This document shows, one piece after another, positions 1 to 11,169 of a stretch of 64,000 nt of DNA. Within the stretch, counting starts at the first letter, position 1. Each line of letters starts with the position of its first letter. The notes under the pieces were generated by a model that worked only from the letters and a program-made list of their open reading frames with translations, did no database searches and was not told the origin of the DNA. Source of the DNA: Brachypodius melanocephalos (Eukaryota; Chordata; Aves; Passeriformes; Pycnonotidae); contig VZSR01003807.1 of NCBI GenBank assembly GCA_013398615.1, forward strand, positions 16,446,237-16,510,236, given 5' to 3'. The position numbers were made by a program, and so were the translations under genes.

Positions 1-687
1 ATGTAATTTTGTTGTTTAAATGCTATTTTTTGATTCTTAATATTGTTGAAGAAAAATCTTAATTACTTAGCTGCTTTCTTTTGACTCAAATTTATAACTT
101 ATTTTCTGACGTTCAACTGGGGCTTTTCATCCATATTCCTCAATGTATTAGCATAGTGGAAAATATGGATGTCAGGAAGTCATTGACCTCTCCAGCCTCC
201 TCCTCCACTTAGGAAATAGAAATTAACTGGCAAAGATGACAGCATCTAATTCTAAACTTATGATAAACTGTGGGGTAATAAAACTCTTCATTCAGCACCT
301 TGCTGGGAGTTCTCTGTTCTAACATATCTGAGCTGGTATAACTCCGAGGAGATGCTCAATTTAGGGTAGTACTATAACTTTTATAAATGAAAAAACTTTA
401 GAACATTTCTTGACTCTCTTCCAATTTCTGGTTTGGACCTTGGTCAAAATTGACTAGTGACCTAATCTGGTAAATGATCAATTTTTTTTCTTCCGTCTTT
501 TACTTGAAAATGATAGTTAGAAGTAATCTGCCAAACCTTAGTACAGGTTTTATTCTGTCAGCTAATCTGAGATTTAGTTTCTTGCAACCTGTCTAGCTTC
601 CCATGAAGATTGTAAAGTTTGTGTGTCACTTCTTCAGTTTAGCCTAAATGAATTTTAAAGAAGTTTTGTCTACCATGTTCTGTGTAG
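1..687 (+). other. IGF2R: IGF2R intron (partial)
   Basis: AT-rich non-coding DNA that ends in the acceptor at 681-687. I see no exon or recognisable element in it. Confidence 0.6.
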
Positions 688-824
688 GTACTATGTGAAC
701 CTCTGTCAGAGGGTACACGAGGGACCCACAGGCTGCCCTGAAAGAGCCAGTATTTGCAGGAAAAGCTACAATGGAGATGTTCAAGTTCTTGGACTTGTTC
801 ATACGCAGAAGCTGAATGTGACAG
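688..824 (+). CDS. IGF2R: IGF2R coding exon (about human exon 41)
   Basis: Acceptor tgtgtag before 688 and donor gtagag at 825. Encodes YYVNLCQRVHEGPTGC and GDVQVLGLVHTQKL, closely matching the human receptor. Confidence 0.92.
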
Positions 825-3800
825 GTAGAGTTACTTTTTGTTCCTGTAGAGAGCTAGAGATTAAAGGTTTAAATCTTACAGCCTGGCTGTAGCAGTTCTT
901 AGATTATGCTGAAACCTTTATTTTGAAATATTTTTATCTTCTGTTTAAAAGTGAAAACAGAATTGACATTTAAGGCATGAGAAAACATTGAAGCAAATAA
1001 ACAGTGTTTTTATTAAAGCTGTAAGAAATTAATTATCTACCTGTACATCAAGAAACCTTTTTATTCCAGTCAGGATACCCAAACACTGGCACAGGTTGTG
1101 GAATTTCCTACCTTAGAGGTATTCAAAGGCTGTCTGGACATAGTCCTGGACAGCTGGCTCCAAGTGACACTGCTTGAGCAGCGGGTTTGGACCAGATGAC
1201 CTCCAGGGGTCCCCTCCAGCCTCAGCCAGTCAGTGATTCTATAGTTGGGAGAGAGGAAGTGGTTTTTGCTTATCCAGTTTGAAAAGACTTACTCTGCATC
1301 TACTAACTTCTTCAAGTAGAGCAGCGTGTGAAGGATGAGTAATTGGCTCCACTCTTAGGAAAATGAATTAACACCAATAATCTCAACTTTACTCAAGCTT
1401 CTAGTTTGAGGAGTATTTTTCAGATTGGTGCTCAGGAAAATTTTCCATCCATTAAAAAAGTACTGACATGTATTGCCTGTGTTTTTTAAATGATCACAAG
1501 TGTGAATGCCTCGAATTACTGAAGTATTATAATTATATATGGTCAATACAGGGGAAAAGAATGCTGGAAGTAAGGAAATCTAGGGAATGAGCAAAGGAAA
1601 TTTCTGAAGGCTGCTTATAAAAACATTTCATTAACATTTTTTTCTTTTAGGTGATACAGTGTATATTAGTTATTCCAGTGGGCAAGAATGTAGGAAAAAT
1701 AAGAAAGTAACTACAATTATAGAACTGAAATGTGCAAGAACAGTTGGCATGCCCATGCTGCAGAGGTGAGTAATAAATTTACATACCACTGATCTTCATG
1801 GCTGATACTTTTGTACCTCTCTAGTAAAGCCTTAAATCTCAGGATAGGGACTGTGCTGTGTTGGACAGTCCCTGAAATAATCCATAGTTTGTACTTGCAA
1901 GGCATAGGGTCTTCTGGAGTTTGTGCAGTTGTTCACTTCTATAAACGTTGTATTTTGTATTCATCTTAAAATTTCTGGGGAAAAAAAAATTAAGCATTCT
2001 GCTTCCAAATTAGATCTGACAATGGCTTGGATGCTGTTGTTTTCGGTGTCAGTAGCCACTGTCATTGTACAACTGCTCTTAACTATGTTGAAAATCTGTT
2101 TGTTAAAGAACCTTTTCTGTAGGTAAGTGATTGGGCTAATAAAGCATGGATTATTTCTGCCTTAATACAGTGTATGTAACCAGAAGTGGAGACACAAAAG
2201 TCAGAGATCATAGCTTGAGATAACAATTTACTCGAAACAGAAATGAGATAAGAAAAGAAACAGTAACAGCAACAATACCAATGACAGAGGGTACGAGAAG
2301 AAGCTGAATGATTCAAACAAGACAACCATACCTGACTGGGGTCCCTCTGCCATGCTGTGTTGGCCCAGGAGGGACCCCTTCTCGCTAGAAAACATGTCTT
2401 TCCCCCTGTCCCTAGCAATGATGTGAGCTGGTATAGAATAACCTCTGGGTCCTGGCCATGGCCCTTCCTGGCTACTGCAAAAATATTGCCTCATTGTGGC
2501 AGAACCAGGACACTAGCTTATACCTCTCCTGTTTAAATAAAAGGCAGGTTTAACATGCTGCAAAAAAAGCAGCCTGATATGTTTGCTAGCTAAAATATAT
2601 CAATAAAATCCTTTGATACACTGTGGGAATTCTGGAATTTTCAGTAAGAAGTTCAGATGCAGTGAGGTCTCCCAAAATCATGAAACTGCAGAAAAACCTG
2701 ATGTAATTCTTCAAGTAGCTTTTTCTGAGTGCTACTTGACTATTTTAGCTTACTCTAGGTGTGATGCTTAGGCAGGATATTGTCACATGTGGGTTAGCAA
2801 TTGTCTTTTCCTTTTCTCAAGATGCTAAAAACTTGTTACTCTTTCCTGGAATCATCAGCTCTCTCTTTTATTTGCTAGGTTTGATGAAGAAAACTGTGCT
2901 TACTACATCACGTGGGACACACGTGCAGCTTGTGCTGTGAAGCAGCAGGAGGTAGAGGTGGTGAATGGAACAGTCATTAATCCTGCAACTGGGAAAAACT
3001 TTTCTTTAGGGGATGTTTATTCCAAGTGAGTAAAAAAACCTCAAACAAACCCCAAAACAACAGAATGGTAGAACTAGTTACCTTTCTGGAGAAGATTGCT
3101 AAACTGTGCCATTTATCATAGCTGCAGAGCACACCATATGGTTCCCACTGTTAGTACTGTGTATGAGCCACTGAATCATTTTTTCTTCATATAATATTAA
3201 ACCCTTGGTGGTTTTTACATATTCACTCTCACTTTGAGGGCAGTATGGCTGGAAAAATCTGCTTTCAGTGCTTGCTAAGGATTATGTATATTTATGCTAA
3301 ATATTACTCAGCTTGCTCTGGAATCAAACAGTGATATCATCCACTGCTGTTGCCAGTCTTATGTTTTGGGAATACCCCCAGCCTGTGAGTTTAGACTTCA
3401 GATTTTTCCTCTGTTTCCTCAGATTGTACACAGCTTCTGGTGATGTACGGACAAATGGTGATAAATATGTGTATCAAATTCAACTTTCTGGTATAACAAA
3501 CTCAAGTTTCCCAGAATGCTTTGGAGCAAACATCTGCCAGGTGAAAACTAATGAACGGCGCGTTCGGAGAGTTGGTTCTGCCAGAAATGCCAAATATTAC
3601 ATTGATGGTAAGTACATGCTCACCAGACAGAATTGCTTGATACTCTGTGAATTGCTTAGTCAGAAAATGGTTCTTGGTTCACAACATCTCTGCTAATCCC
3701 ATTCCTGCAGAGCTACCCAAAGCCTGTGTAGCATAATTTAGATTACTCTTTTCTTTTTTGTTGTGTAAGCTCAGTTGCAAATATGGCTTTAATAGGGGTT

Positions 3801-6800
3801 AGGGCTTGACACTTTGAGACTGAAAGACTTGAAGCTGAAAGACTTTGGTAAAAACAATGCAAGATAGAAGACTTTCATCTCCTGTTTTAATCTGTGCTTG
3901 TTCTTCATAAGCAATGATTTTCTTTAGCTAGTTACCTTTTTTTCCCAGGATCTAGTGTTTAAAGACTGTTCTCAAGGAAGTAGTAAATGACAATTTTTTC
4001 TTCTCATTGTAGATGATGATTTGGATGTCATATTTTCATCTGACTCCAGATGTGGTAAAGATAAATCAAAGTTTGTGTCTTCAACCGTTTTCTTCCACTG
4101 CAATCCAGAAGCGAAGGAAGGCATTCCTGAATTCCTTCACGAGACAGCAGATTGCCAGTATTTATTTACTTGGTACACATCTGCTGTGTGTCCATTAATG
4201 TGAGTAGTTGACTGTTTTCTGAAAACAGCTTTTTTCAGCACTTCTCAGCAAAAGGCTTTTTTGTATTTGTTTGTCACAGTGATTGGGAAAAAGGGAAAAA
4301 CTAAAAAAGCAGTAAGCTGACAGATAAATTGATAATCACGTATGTAGTGTTTGGCACATGACTACTAAATTAAAGCTTGCCAAACTGATCTGGACCTAAA
4401 GCCAGAGAGGCACAGTGTAATTAATATCATTGTTTTCACTAAGTAAAACCTACTGTAGCTGATAGAACATGCTGTTTCATGTTACTGAGAGGAGCAAACA
4501 GTTTGTGGATGCGGTGTTTGGTCTCCCTTGCCTTACTGTCTGGAAAACTTTGAGGCTTTGATAAAGATTTGCCTTCCCATCTATCTGCCCACTTCTTTAG
4601 CTTGGGATGGAAAATCATTACAGGTCTTCAAGGAACAATGAAGTATTTCTGCAATTAAATATGATCAGTTAATCTGATTAGTGAGGGAGGCAGTGTTGTT
4701 AAAAGCAGAATGTCTGTATTTAGGTGCTTACAATATTCTTGACAGGTAGATAGTCTCACTGAAAAATGGAGGGACTATTTCTGGGAGCGTTTACTTTCTG
4801 GCTGCTAGCTTGAAAGCACAGGCAAACTTGATTCTGATTTAAACCTGTTGAGGGAGTTTGGTGTGTGTAGTGCCATAGTCAGACGAAAGGTAGATCATTT
4901 CTGTAGCTATTGCAGCTTGCTGAAGTGCAGATTTGGTTCTAAAACAGCGGCTTTGTGTGGATAACTGCTGCTGTATAAGCTCTGGAGTGCTTAATTGTGC
5001 TCTGCAGTCTTGACTGTAGTTTCATGTACTATTTGATAGCATACTGGGATGTAGGCATAGTACATATATTTGTGTTTTTCAAGTTGTTTTTTACTTAAAT
5101 CCCCTAAATTCTGTTCATACAGCTGTTAAGTTGGAATGACAGGACGGTGTGGCATGTCTTCTTTTAATCTGCTGTTTCTAATCCAGTTTAACAGAATTTG
5201 TCAATAGATCTCATCCTTTTAATTTGCATTGCTAGATCAACCAATGATCCAGGAAACAATCAGCACCAGACAGAAGAGGAGACCCAAATACCTAAAGGCC
5301 TTTCAAGGAGAAGCCAGGCTGTTGGTGCTGTGCTTAGTGTCCTCCTGGTTGTTCTCACTGCGTGTCTCATCATCCTGCTGTTCTACAAAAAAGAGAGGAG
5401 GTAAGAAATTATTAAGAGGCTTTAGAAGTTTCTTTGTCAGGACTTGGTTCTCTACCAGAAATGAAAGGAAATAGTCAACTTTAGTGATTTGGGTTCTGTT
5501 TTTCAGTTGACAGCATCAACTGTCAAACTGCTGGTTCCTTCAAATTCTCCATTACTGTCTGAAGGCCCACGTAAAGAAGGCTGGGGTTTACAACTGAATT
5601 TGTTTAGCCTCTCTTGTGGAAAACTGCTAATTAAGGAGCACATAACAGTATGATAATATTGTTAGTATTTGATAGCACTCTGCTTTCATGGAGTCAGGCT
5701 AGATCCATACAACAGTGTCAAGGAAAAAGTGCAAGTCCTTCTGTTCCTCTGCTTGCCAGAGAACTTTTGGGGTGTTTTTCCCTTAGATATAAAGGCCAGA
5801 GGGGGTTTCAGAACAGTCAGCCTGAAGCTGTAGCAAGGGGGAAGATGTACATCATCCCAGACTGGATTTTGATAGAGTGGTTCAGGGTCGATGTGATAGT
5901 TTGAAGCTCATTTGTTGACATGGTTTATGTTGATGTTGTTAAAAATCCAGTGAAGAAAAGTGAGAGCTAATAAGTGGATATAGTGTTCCTAATGTAGTAA
6001 TCTTTCCTTTGTTTAGGGAAATTGTAATAAACAAGATAACAAACTGCTGCAGAAGATCATCTGGTGTTTCCTACAAATACACAAAGGTAATATAGTGACA
6101 AAATCAAATTTTCTTGTCAAGTTTTCTTAATATGAAGCTTTTGTTAATAAATAAATAACCCCCTTAATTCCTGGATCCTTTAGTGCATGGAAACCATATG
6201 GTATGGCATCAGGAAAGCCACATAGCTGATTTATATTTATATTTATATTTATATTTATATTTATATTGTGAAATGGGAAAGGAAGATGGACTTGAGGAAA
6301 ATGAAGAGCAGTCCATAAATCACCAAATAACGTGTAAATGTACAAGAAGAGAACAAAGTCTGTTTCAGCACAGTGAAAAGTGATACTCTTGCAGTGTTTA
6401 CTCTCTCACAATTACCTTAAACCAGGCTATGCATGCTGTGGGGCCTGATGGCTGGGGAGATTTAGTGTGTGTATATTGGTCTAGAGTGGCAGATGCAGTC
6501 TCTTGTCTTTTCTTGCAGATAAACAGTGAAGAAGAAGCTAATGAGAATGAGACAGAGTGGCTTATGGAGGAAGTTGCAGCACCAAATCCAAGAACAGCAA
6601 AAGGAGGGCAGGAGAATGGTCACATTGCTACCAAGTCTGTTACATCTGAAGCCCTTACCTCTCTCCACGTGGATGACCTGGACAGTGAGGATGAAGTGTT
6701 AACCATTCCAGATGTAAAGATTCAAACAGGAAGAGGACTAGACAAGAGCCAGCACCCACAAAAGAAGCTACACAGTTTTGGCAGTGATAACAAATCTTAC

Positions 6801-6920
6801 TTACTGAATGGAAGAAAGGAAAGGAAAGCAATAGCCAAGTCAGGCCAGCAGCAGGCACAGAACTCTACAAATACAGCATCGTTTCATGATGATAGTGATG
6901 AGGACTTGTTGAATATTTAA
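688..6920 (+). CDS. IGF2R: IGF2R, 3' end: last eight coding exons (gene span)
   Basis: C-terminal part of the cation-independent mannose-6-phosphate / IGF-II receptor, a type I membrane protein that carries mannose-6-phosphate-tagged lysosomal enzymes from Golgi and cell surface to endosomes. The exons are 688-824, 1651-1765, 2879-3025, 3423-3607, 4013-4199, 5236-5400, 6017-6086 and 6519-6920; all junctions are AG/GT and phases join cleanly. They encode the last extracytoplasmic repeats (cysteine-rich, including HETADCQYLF and YTSAVCPL), one membrane helix (AVGAVLSVLLVVLTACLIIL), and a tail of about 160 residues. The tail keeps CCRRSS, a YxxPhi signal (YTKI), WLMEE, a DSEDE acidic cluster and the terminal DDSDEDLLNI, matching the human tail motif by motif. 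Human IGF2R has 48 exons, so these should correspond to 41-48. The IGF-II-binding repeat 11 lies upstream of the window. Confidence 0.96.
1070..1245 (+). mobile_element. CR1 LINE fragment (3' part, + orientation)
   Basis: In an IGF2R intron. It reads like the conserved CR1 3' region: GGTTGTGGAATTTCCTACC, then GAGGTATTCAAAGGCTGTCT, GACCAGATGACCTCCAG, and an end near GTGATTCTATAG. Flanks are ordinary intron. No reading frame remains. Confidence 0.8.
1651..1765 (+). CDS. IGF2R: IGF2R coding exon (about human exon 42)
   Basis: Acceptor tttcttttag, donor gtgagt at 1766. Encodes GDTVYISYSSGQEC and VTTIIELKCARTVGMP. Confidence 0.92.
2216..2513. mobile_element. Candidate solo LTR inserted in an IGF2R intron
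   Basis: A 298-bp block begins TGAGATAAC and ends AGAACCAGGACAC. It is bracketed by the 5-bp direct repeat tagct at 2211-2215 and 2514-2518, as expected for a target-site duplication. The end AACCAGGACA and the segment around 2440-2470 resemble LTRs I associate with bird (especially songbird) endogenous retroviruses. No coding remnant is visible. The family is not identified. Confidence 0.45.
2879..3025 (+). CDS. IGF2R: IGF2R coding exon (about human exon 43)
   Basis: Acceptor tttgctag, donor gtgagt at 3026. Encodes FDEENCAYYITWDTRAACAV and NGTVINPATGKNFSLGDVY, including an N-glycosylation sequon (NGT). Confidence 0.93.
3423..3607 (+). CDS. IGF2R: IGF2R coding exon (about human exon 44)
   Basis: Acceptor cctcag, donor gtaagt at 3608. 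Encodes LYTASGDVRTNGDKYVYQIQ and FGANICQVKTNERR. Confidence 0.93.
4013..4199 (+). CDS. IGF2R: IGF2R coding exon (about human exon 45)
   Basis: Acceptor cattgtag, donor gtgagt at 4200. Encodes DDDLDVIFSSDSRCGKDKSK and PEFLHETADCQYLFTWYTSA, the end of the last extracytoplasmic repeat. Confidence 0.94.
5236..5400 (+). CDS. IGF2R: IGF2R coding exon with the transmembrane helix
   Basis: Acceptor ttgctag, donor gtaaga at 5401. Encodes a hydrophilic stalk, then SRRSQAVGAVLSVLLVVLTA and LIILLFYKKERR, the single membrane segment with its basic stop-transfer sequence. Confidence 0.94.
6017..6086 (+). CDS. IGF2R: IGF2R coding exon, proximal cytoplasmic tail
   Basis: Acceptor gtttag, donor gtaata at 6087. 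Encodes EIVINKITNCCRRSSG and VSYKYTK. The CC pair matches the human palmitoylation region. YTK plus the I that opens the next exon forms the YxxPhi endocytosis signal (YSKV in human). Confidence 0.93.
6229..6267. repeat. Hexanucleotide microsatellite (ATTTAT)n
   Basis: About six perfect tandem copies of TTTATA in the last IGF2R intron, 250 bp upstream of the terminal exon. Confidence 0.95.
6519..6920 (+). CDS. IGF2R: IGF2R last coding exon, distal cytoplasmic tail and stop
   Basis: Acceptor tcttgcag; 133 codons then TAA at 6918-6920. Motifs: NENETEWLMEEV, GQENGHIATKSV, DDLDSEDEVLTIP (acidic, casein-kinase-2-like) and terminal SFHDDSDEDLLNI. The last is the acidic-cluster dileucine type of signal bound by GGA and AP adaptors in mammals. 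Confidence 0.96.
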   Translation: MNSEEEANENETEWLMEEVAAPNPRTAKGGQENGHIATKSVTSEALTSLHVDDLDSEDEVLTIPDVKIQTGRGLDKSQHPQKKLHSFGSDNKSYLLNGRKERKAIAKSGQQQAQNSTNTASFHDDSDEDLLNI

Positions 6921-8190
6921 TAGCCCCTCTTGTGCCTAATCAAATATATATAGAGAGATTATATATAATGGGACAACATTTCCAACCAAATACAAGGACT
7001 TCAGCCTGAAAGATTTTTCTGAATTTTGCCTTTAACAAGAAACCATTGAAAAGGGAAGAAGAGAAAGATTTCTTGGTTGTTTACAATGATCTGTTCAGTA
7101 ATGACTGGATTTCTGACATCCAGTTGGCTGAGTTAGTTGACTCCCTCTAGCCAGGACACTTTTTTTTTTTAAAGTCTCAGCATAGATGTTAAATGCTTGC
7201 TTAAAAAAGAGACACCTTTGAAAGGAAAGGATTAAGGCTGCATGAAGCCCCTGGCTTCTGAGACTCAAGTTACCTGACTACTATTGTTTTAACTCCTTGT
7301 ATTTATTGATCCTCACTACTCAGGTTTGCTTAATAGTAACATGTTCTTCCTGCCGGCAGGGTATTCTTCTATGGGCTCACCCATTGTGAGACAAGGAAAA
7401 ATATAACTTCAGTGTGTTGGGATGATTTGATGTAAATTTTGGAACTGGTCTAATTTATCCTGTAAATTTGAATATCCATTCTAATTTAAACAGATCATTG
7501 GTTCAAAGGTGTGGACTGAAAGGTACAACTCTGTATAGCTTTAGCCTGAAGTGGTTGCTGTTCTTCGCATGGTATTTTATTTTTTTTTTTTGGTACTGGT
7601 CATATGACTGACTTCATCAGTATTTGCCTAAGCAGCTGACAAGCACCCAAAGATTTTTTTTCATGGATTATGGCTGGACTAGGCCAACTGCACAGAGAAC
7701 CAGAGTTATCAAGGATGTAGAGGCAGAGTTCCTATATAACACAATCTGCACTACCCACTTTGTCATCACCAAAAAAACCCCAAGGACTAGAGGAGACCTA
7801 GTCAGCATAATGCCTCTCTCTGGTATTAATTTCAAGATATTAAATTTGGGCAAATATTTTCTGATAGCCTAATTTGTAGTCTGTATGCTATGGTCCTGGC
7901 CATGGTCATTGATTTGAAATGTTGCTGGTAATAAGTGCAAGTCAATTTTTCTCTAGCAGTCTTGCTCTTCTCCAGGTGTTTCCTAAATAAAATTATGGAC
8001 AATGATAGGGTTTCAAAGCATTGTATAAGAACATGCATTGGTCAGAATTTTTTGAAACTTTTTGTTGTTCCTTTTGGCTGGCTTATTCAGTTTCAACAAT
8101 GGTTTCTTTTTATAAAAACTCCATTTTGAATCAAAATAGTGTAATATAAAGTATTCTGCAATTTCAATAAAAGATATGAAGTGGGTATTC
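6921..8190 (+). other. IGF2R: IGF2R 3' untranslated region (inferred end)
   Basis: AT-rich stretch following the IGF2R stop. Two AATAAA hexamers, at 7986-7991 and 8166-8171, are the plausible polyadenylation signals. The exact cleavage site is inferred. A short TATATA-rich run lies near 6945-6970. Confidence 0.6.
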
Positions 8191-10740
8191 CAAATCCCAC
8201 ATCTCAAGTCTGGAATCTTTCTTACACTATTCTGTATGCTGCTCACCAGCCTGGTGAGACCCTTTCCTGCTGTGATGGTTAATACCTCAGTTGTGTCAAT
8301 CAAAAGGAGAACCAATGTTTGATGATGAATATATCAGAACATATAGACAGGCCCTGGTGATGTGTTCTTTCTTTAATCACACTTTGGTTTTCTTCCTCTT
8401 GTATTGTTACCAGTGGAGCTGTAAGTCAGTTTGGCTTAGGCTGCATCTTTTCAAACTTAGATCAGTATTTTCATGTTTATAATTAGGAGAGCTTGGAGAA
8501 GTGTGAGGCTTGATGATGTATTTTTAATACTAACCCTTATCATTACAACAGTTCTCTCAATGCATGTTGGAGGGTTCTGCTTCCCTTCCCCAGGTCATCA
8601 AGGCTGGCGTTTTGGGGATGTTTGATCCATGAACCAACTGCATGGAATTATTTCTCCTGTGTAAAATCATGTGGTCTCTTTGGGCTGTGCCTAACAAGGC
8701 TTAGGTAGAACACGGCTACTCTGTCTGGGGGTGCCTTTCTGAGCAATATCCACGATATAATTTGCATCTGACAGCAGTGAGTGACTTCAGTGCTTGGTCT
8801 TGGAATTATTGCCCACTTTTAACCTAGGCATTTATAGGTAGGCTGGCTGAATCTTACCCTCATAGACAGCTGGATGCATAACCAGCTTCACCAAACTGTT
8901 TTTCTCAGAAATACACTCTACTTAACTGCATGGAGGGAAGGGTTATGTCAATAGCAGGGCCCAGATGAGTATGTACAAATGGCTGGGCCAGGAGCAGAAG
9001 CTTTGCCAGTCAGCAGCACAACTCCTTGGGAAGTGTCCCTAAGAAACCCACCTGCCTGGCAGAGTCCCACACAGCTCACTCTGGGCTGGCTGCAGAGAGA
9101 ATGGTGGGAAATGGGGAGAACTGGCCCAGTCTGGATCAAACTTTTGTAGTTCAAGGGAAACTTTGGGACACCATTACCAACTGTTTAAATAAAACTGTTC
9201 GAAAAGAAGTGATGTGAGGGAGTTTGGGGTGTATTTTTAAGATGCAGCCTAATGCTTTAGCTTCACCCACTTCCGAGGCAGGCTTTCACTTCAGTTCCCT
9301 TGGCCCCGTCTGACTGCACACATCTTCCTGCTGAGGAAGGTTTGTGGGGGCTGGCTCTGAGCATGGTGACTGCTCTGTACTTTGGTGTCCCTGTTCCCAG
9401 CTCCACATGGAACTCCTTCAGCCAGGAGGCCAAGGTCTGGTGTGGGGTGGTGCTGTGCTTGCCTGAGGGTGACACAGCTGTGAGTGGCCAGGAGGAGTTC
9501 TTGTTGACTTGGTAGATGTTCCTCACAGAGAAGAGGATGAAGCAGAAGAGGAGAAAGCACATCTGTGTGATGTGGGGAATGATCTTGAAGTGTTGGTCTG
9601 CAAAGCAGCTTTCACAGCTGCTCAGACCACGCTTGGTCTGTAGCTGATGAGCAGTGAGGCCAAGTTCTGTTTCAAGGCTAAGTCCAGAATGACTGCCTAA
9701 GCTGTTGGTTTTTTTTTTGTTTTTTTTTTTTTTTTTTTTTTAGTGTATTGTGTCTTTAATTTTTTTTCCTTGTTGCCTAAGCTATTCCAATTGCTTTCCA
9801 GACAATTTTCCACTTTTTAAAATGTCTTTTAAACAGTACCTTCAGTTAATGCCTTTCTTTCTGACAGAAGGTTGCTGTTGTCAGCAAACAATACAGGAGT
9901 AGCTGGAATCTATCCATAGGCAGGACAATGTACCACTGGAGCCTGTTGTAACTGCATCTATTTGAGGTGCTTGCAATGAAGTCTACCTAAAGTCCTGTAG
10001 GTCTTCTGTGGTAAAAATACAGCTGTTTTGGCCATAGATACTGTGTATTGTGGCTTTCCACAGCTATTCCCAGTGCATACTTCTGTAGTGAATGCTTTTT
10101 CTCTTTTTGTATCACTGCAAAAATATGGTCTGGTGAAAACTGGGTTCCCTGATAAAGGTGGGTAGAGGGTTTCCTTGGGAATGGAAGAGTGTGGAGGGTG
10201 AGGGGTGAAACACACATGAATACAGGAGTTTTCAGGAAAGCTGTTCCTTTACTGCTACGTGGCTCAGTGTATAGACACGTTTTTTTCAGTGTACCCACCT
10301 ATCTTTTACAGATCCTAGTTAAGAGGCTTTGCTCACATGTGGTGCCCAGCCATTCTGCACTAAACCCATGTGTTGCTTGTATGTTGGTAGAATTTTCCAT
10401 CTATGTTTGCTCCTTATAAATGCCTATTATTTGAGGAGCTGACTTGCATAATTAAAAAAATAACCCCAAAACCCCTAACAAAACCGAAGGGCTGTGGCCC
10501 ATAAGGCTTTTCCAGAGAACAGGAACGTACAGGTACTCTCATTAGAGGTTAAAGGCAAATTCTCCCTGGGTGAATGAAGGTCTGATTTCAAATGAAACTT
10601 TAAAAATAGAGCTTGCAACATGTAGTTTAATAATTTATAGAGTTAGTCTTGACTTTTGGTCAAATATTTTTGTTACTTAAGTACCTTTGCTGCCAACTAA
10701 TGTATCAGTGCTGAAGAGAGGACCTAGTTGAGGTTTTTGA
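8191..10740. other. Intergenic region IGF2R to SLC22A1
   Basis: No gene that I can support. It holds a poly-T tract at 9709-9741 and a stop-free minus-strand frame around 9263-9710 that I do not recognise. The last 300 bases before 10759 must include the SLC22A1 promoter and 5'UTR, but I see no decisive TATA box or CpG island. Confidence 0.6.
9709..9741. repeat. Poly-T tract
   Basis: Homopolymer T run interrupted by a single G near 9719. On the minus strand it reads as poly-A, so it could be the tail of an old retro-insertion, but no element body was recognised next to it. Confidence 0.85.
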
Positions 10741-10758
10741 GGTGGTTTTGATGCCAAA

Positions 10759-11169
10759 ATGCCAACCCTAGATGACATTTTAGAGCACGTTGGAGAATTT
10801 GACAGGTTCCAGAAGCAAACCTTTTTGGTCCTGTGTTTGTTATCCGCTTCCTTCACCCCAGTGTACGTGGGGGTCGTCTTCTTTGGGTTCACCCCTGAGC
10901 ATCGCTGCTCCAGCCCCGGGGTGGCTGAGCTGAGCCAGCGGTGTGGCTGGAGCCTGGAGGAGCAGCTGAATCACACAGTTCCCGAGTGGAATGGCCACGG
11001 GGCCAGCTTCAGCAGCCGCTGCAGGAGGTACGAGGTGGACTGGAACGCCACAGGCATCAGCTGCACCGACCCCCTGGGCAGCCTGGGGGGCAGCGGGAGC
11101 AGCGTGCCCCTCGGTCCCTGCCGGGATGGCTGGGTCTACGACACCCCAGGGAGCTCTATCGTGACAGAG
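10759..11169 (+). CDS. SLC22A1: SLC22A1 exon 1 (coding part), residues 1-137
   Basis: ATG at 10759 with A at -3; donor gtaaaa at 11170. Encodes the N-terminus, TM1 and the whole glycosylated extracellular loop up to CRDGWVYDTPGSSIVTE. It is strongly GC-rich compared with the AT-rich flanks. A near-identical inverted copy lies at 28782-29192 (3 mismatches in 411 bases). Confidence 0.95.

Noticed and set aside
9709..9741. Poly-T as the tail of a minus-strand retrogene covering 9263-9700
   Set aside because: On the minus strand the poly-A would lie at the 5' end of that frame, the wrong side for a retrocopy tail.
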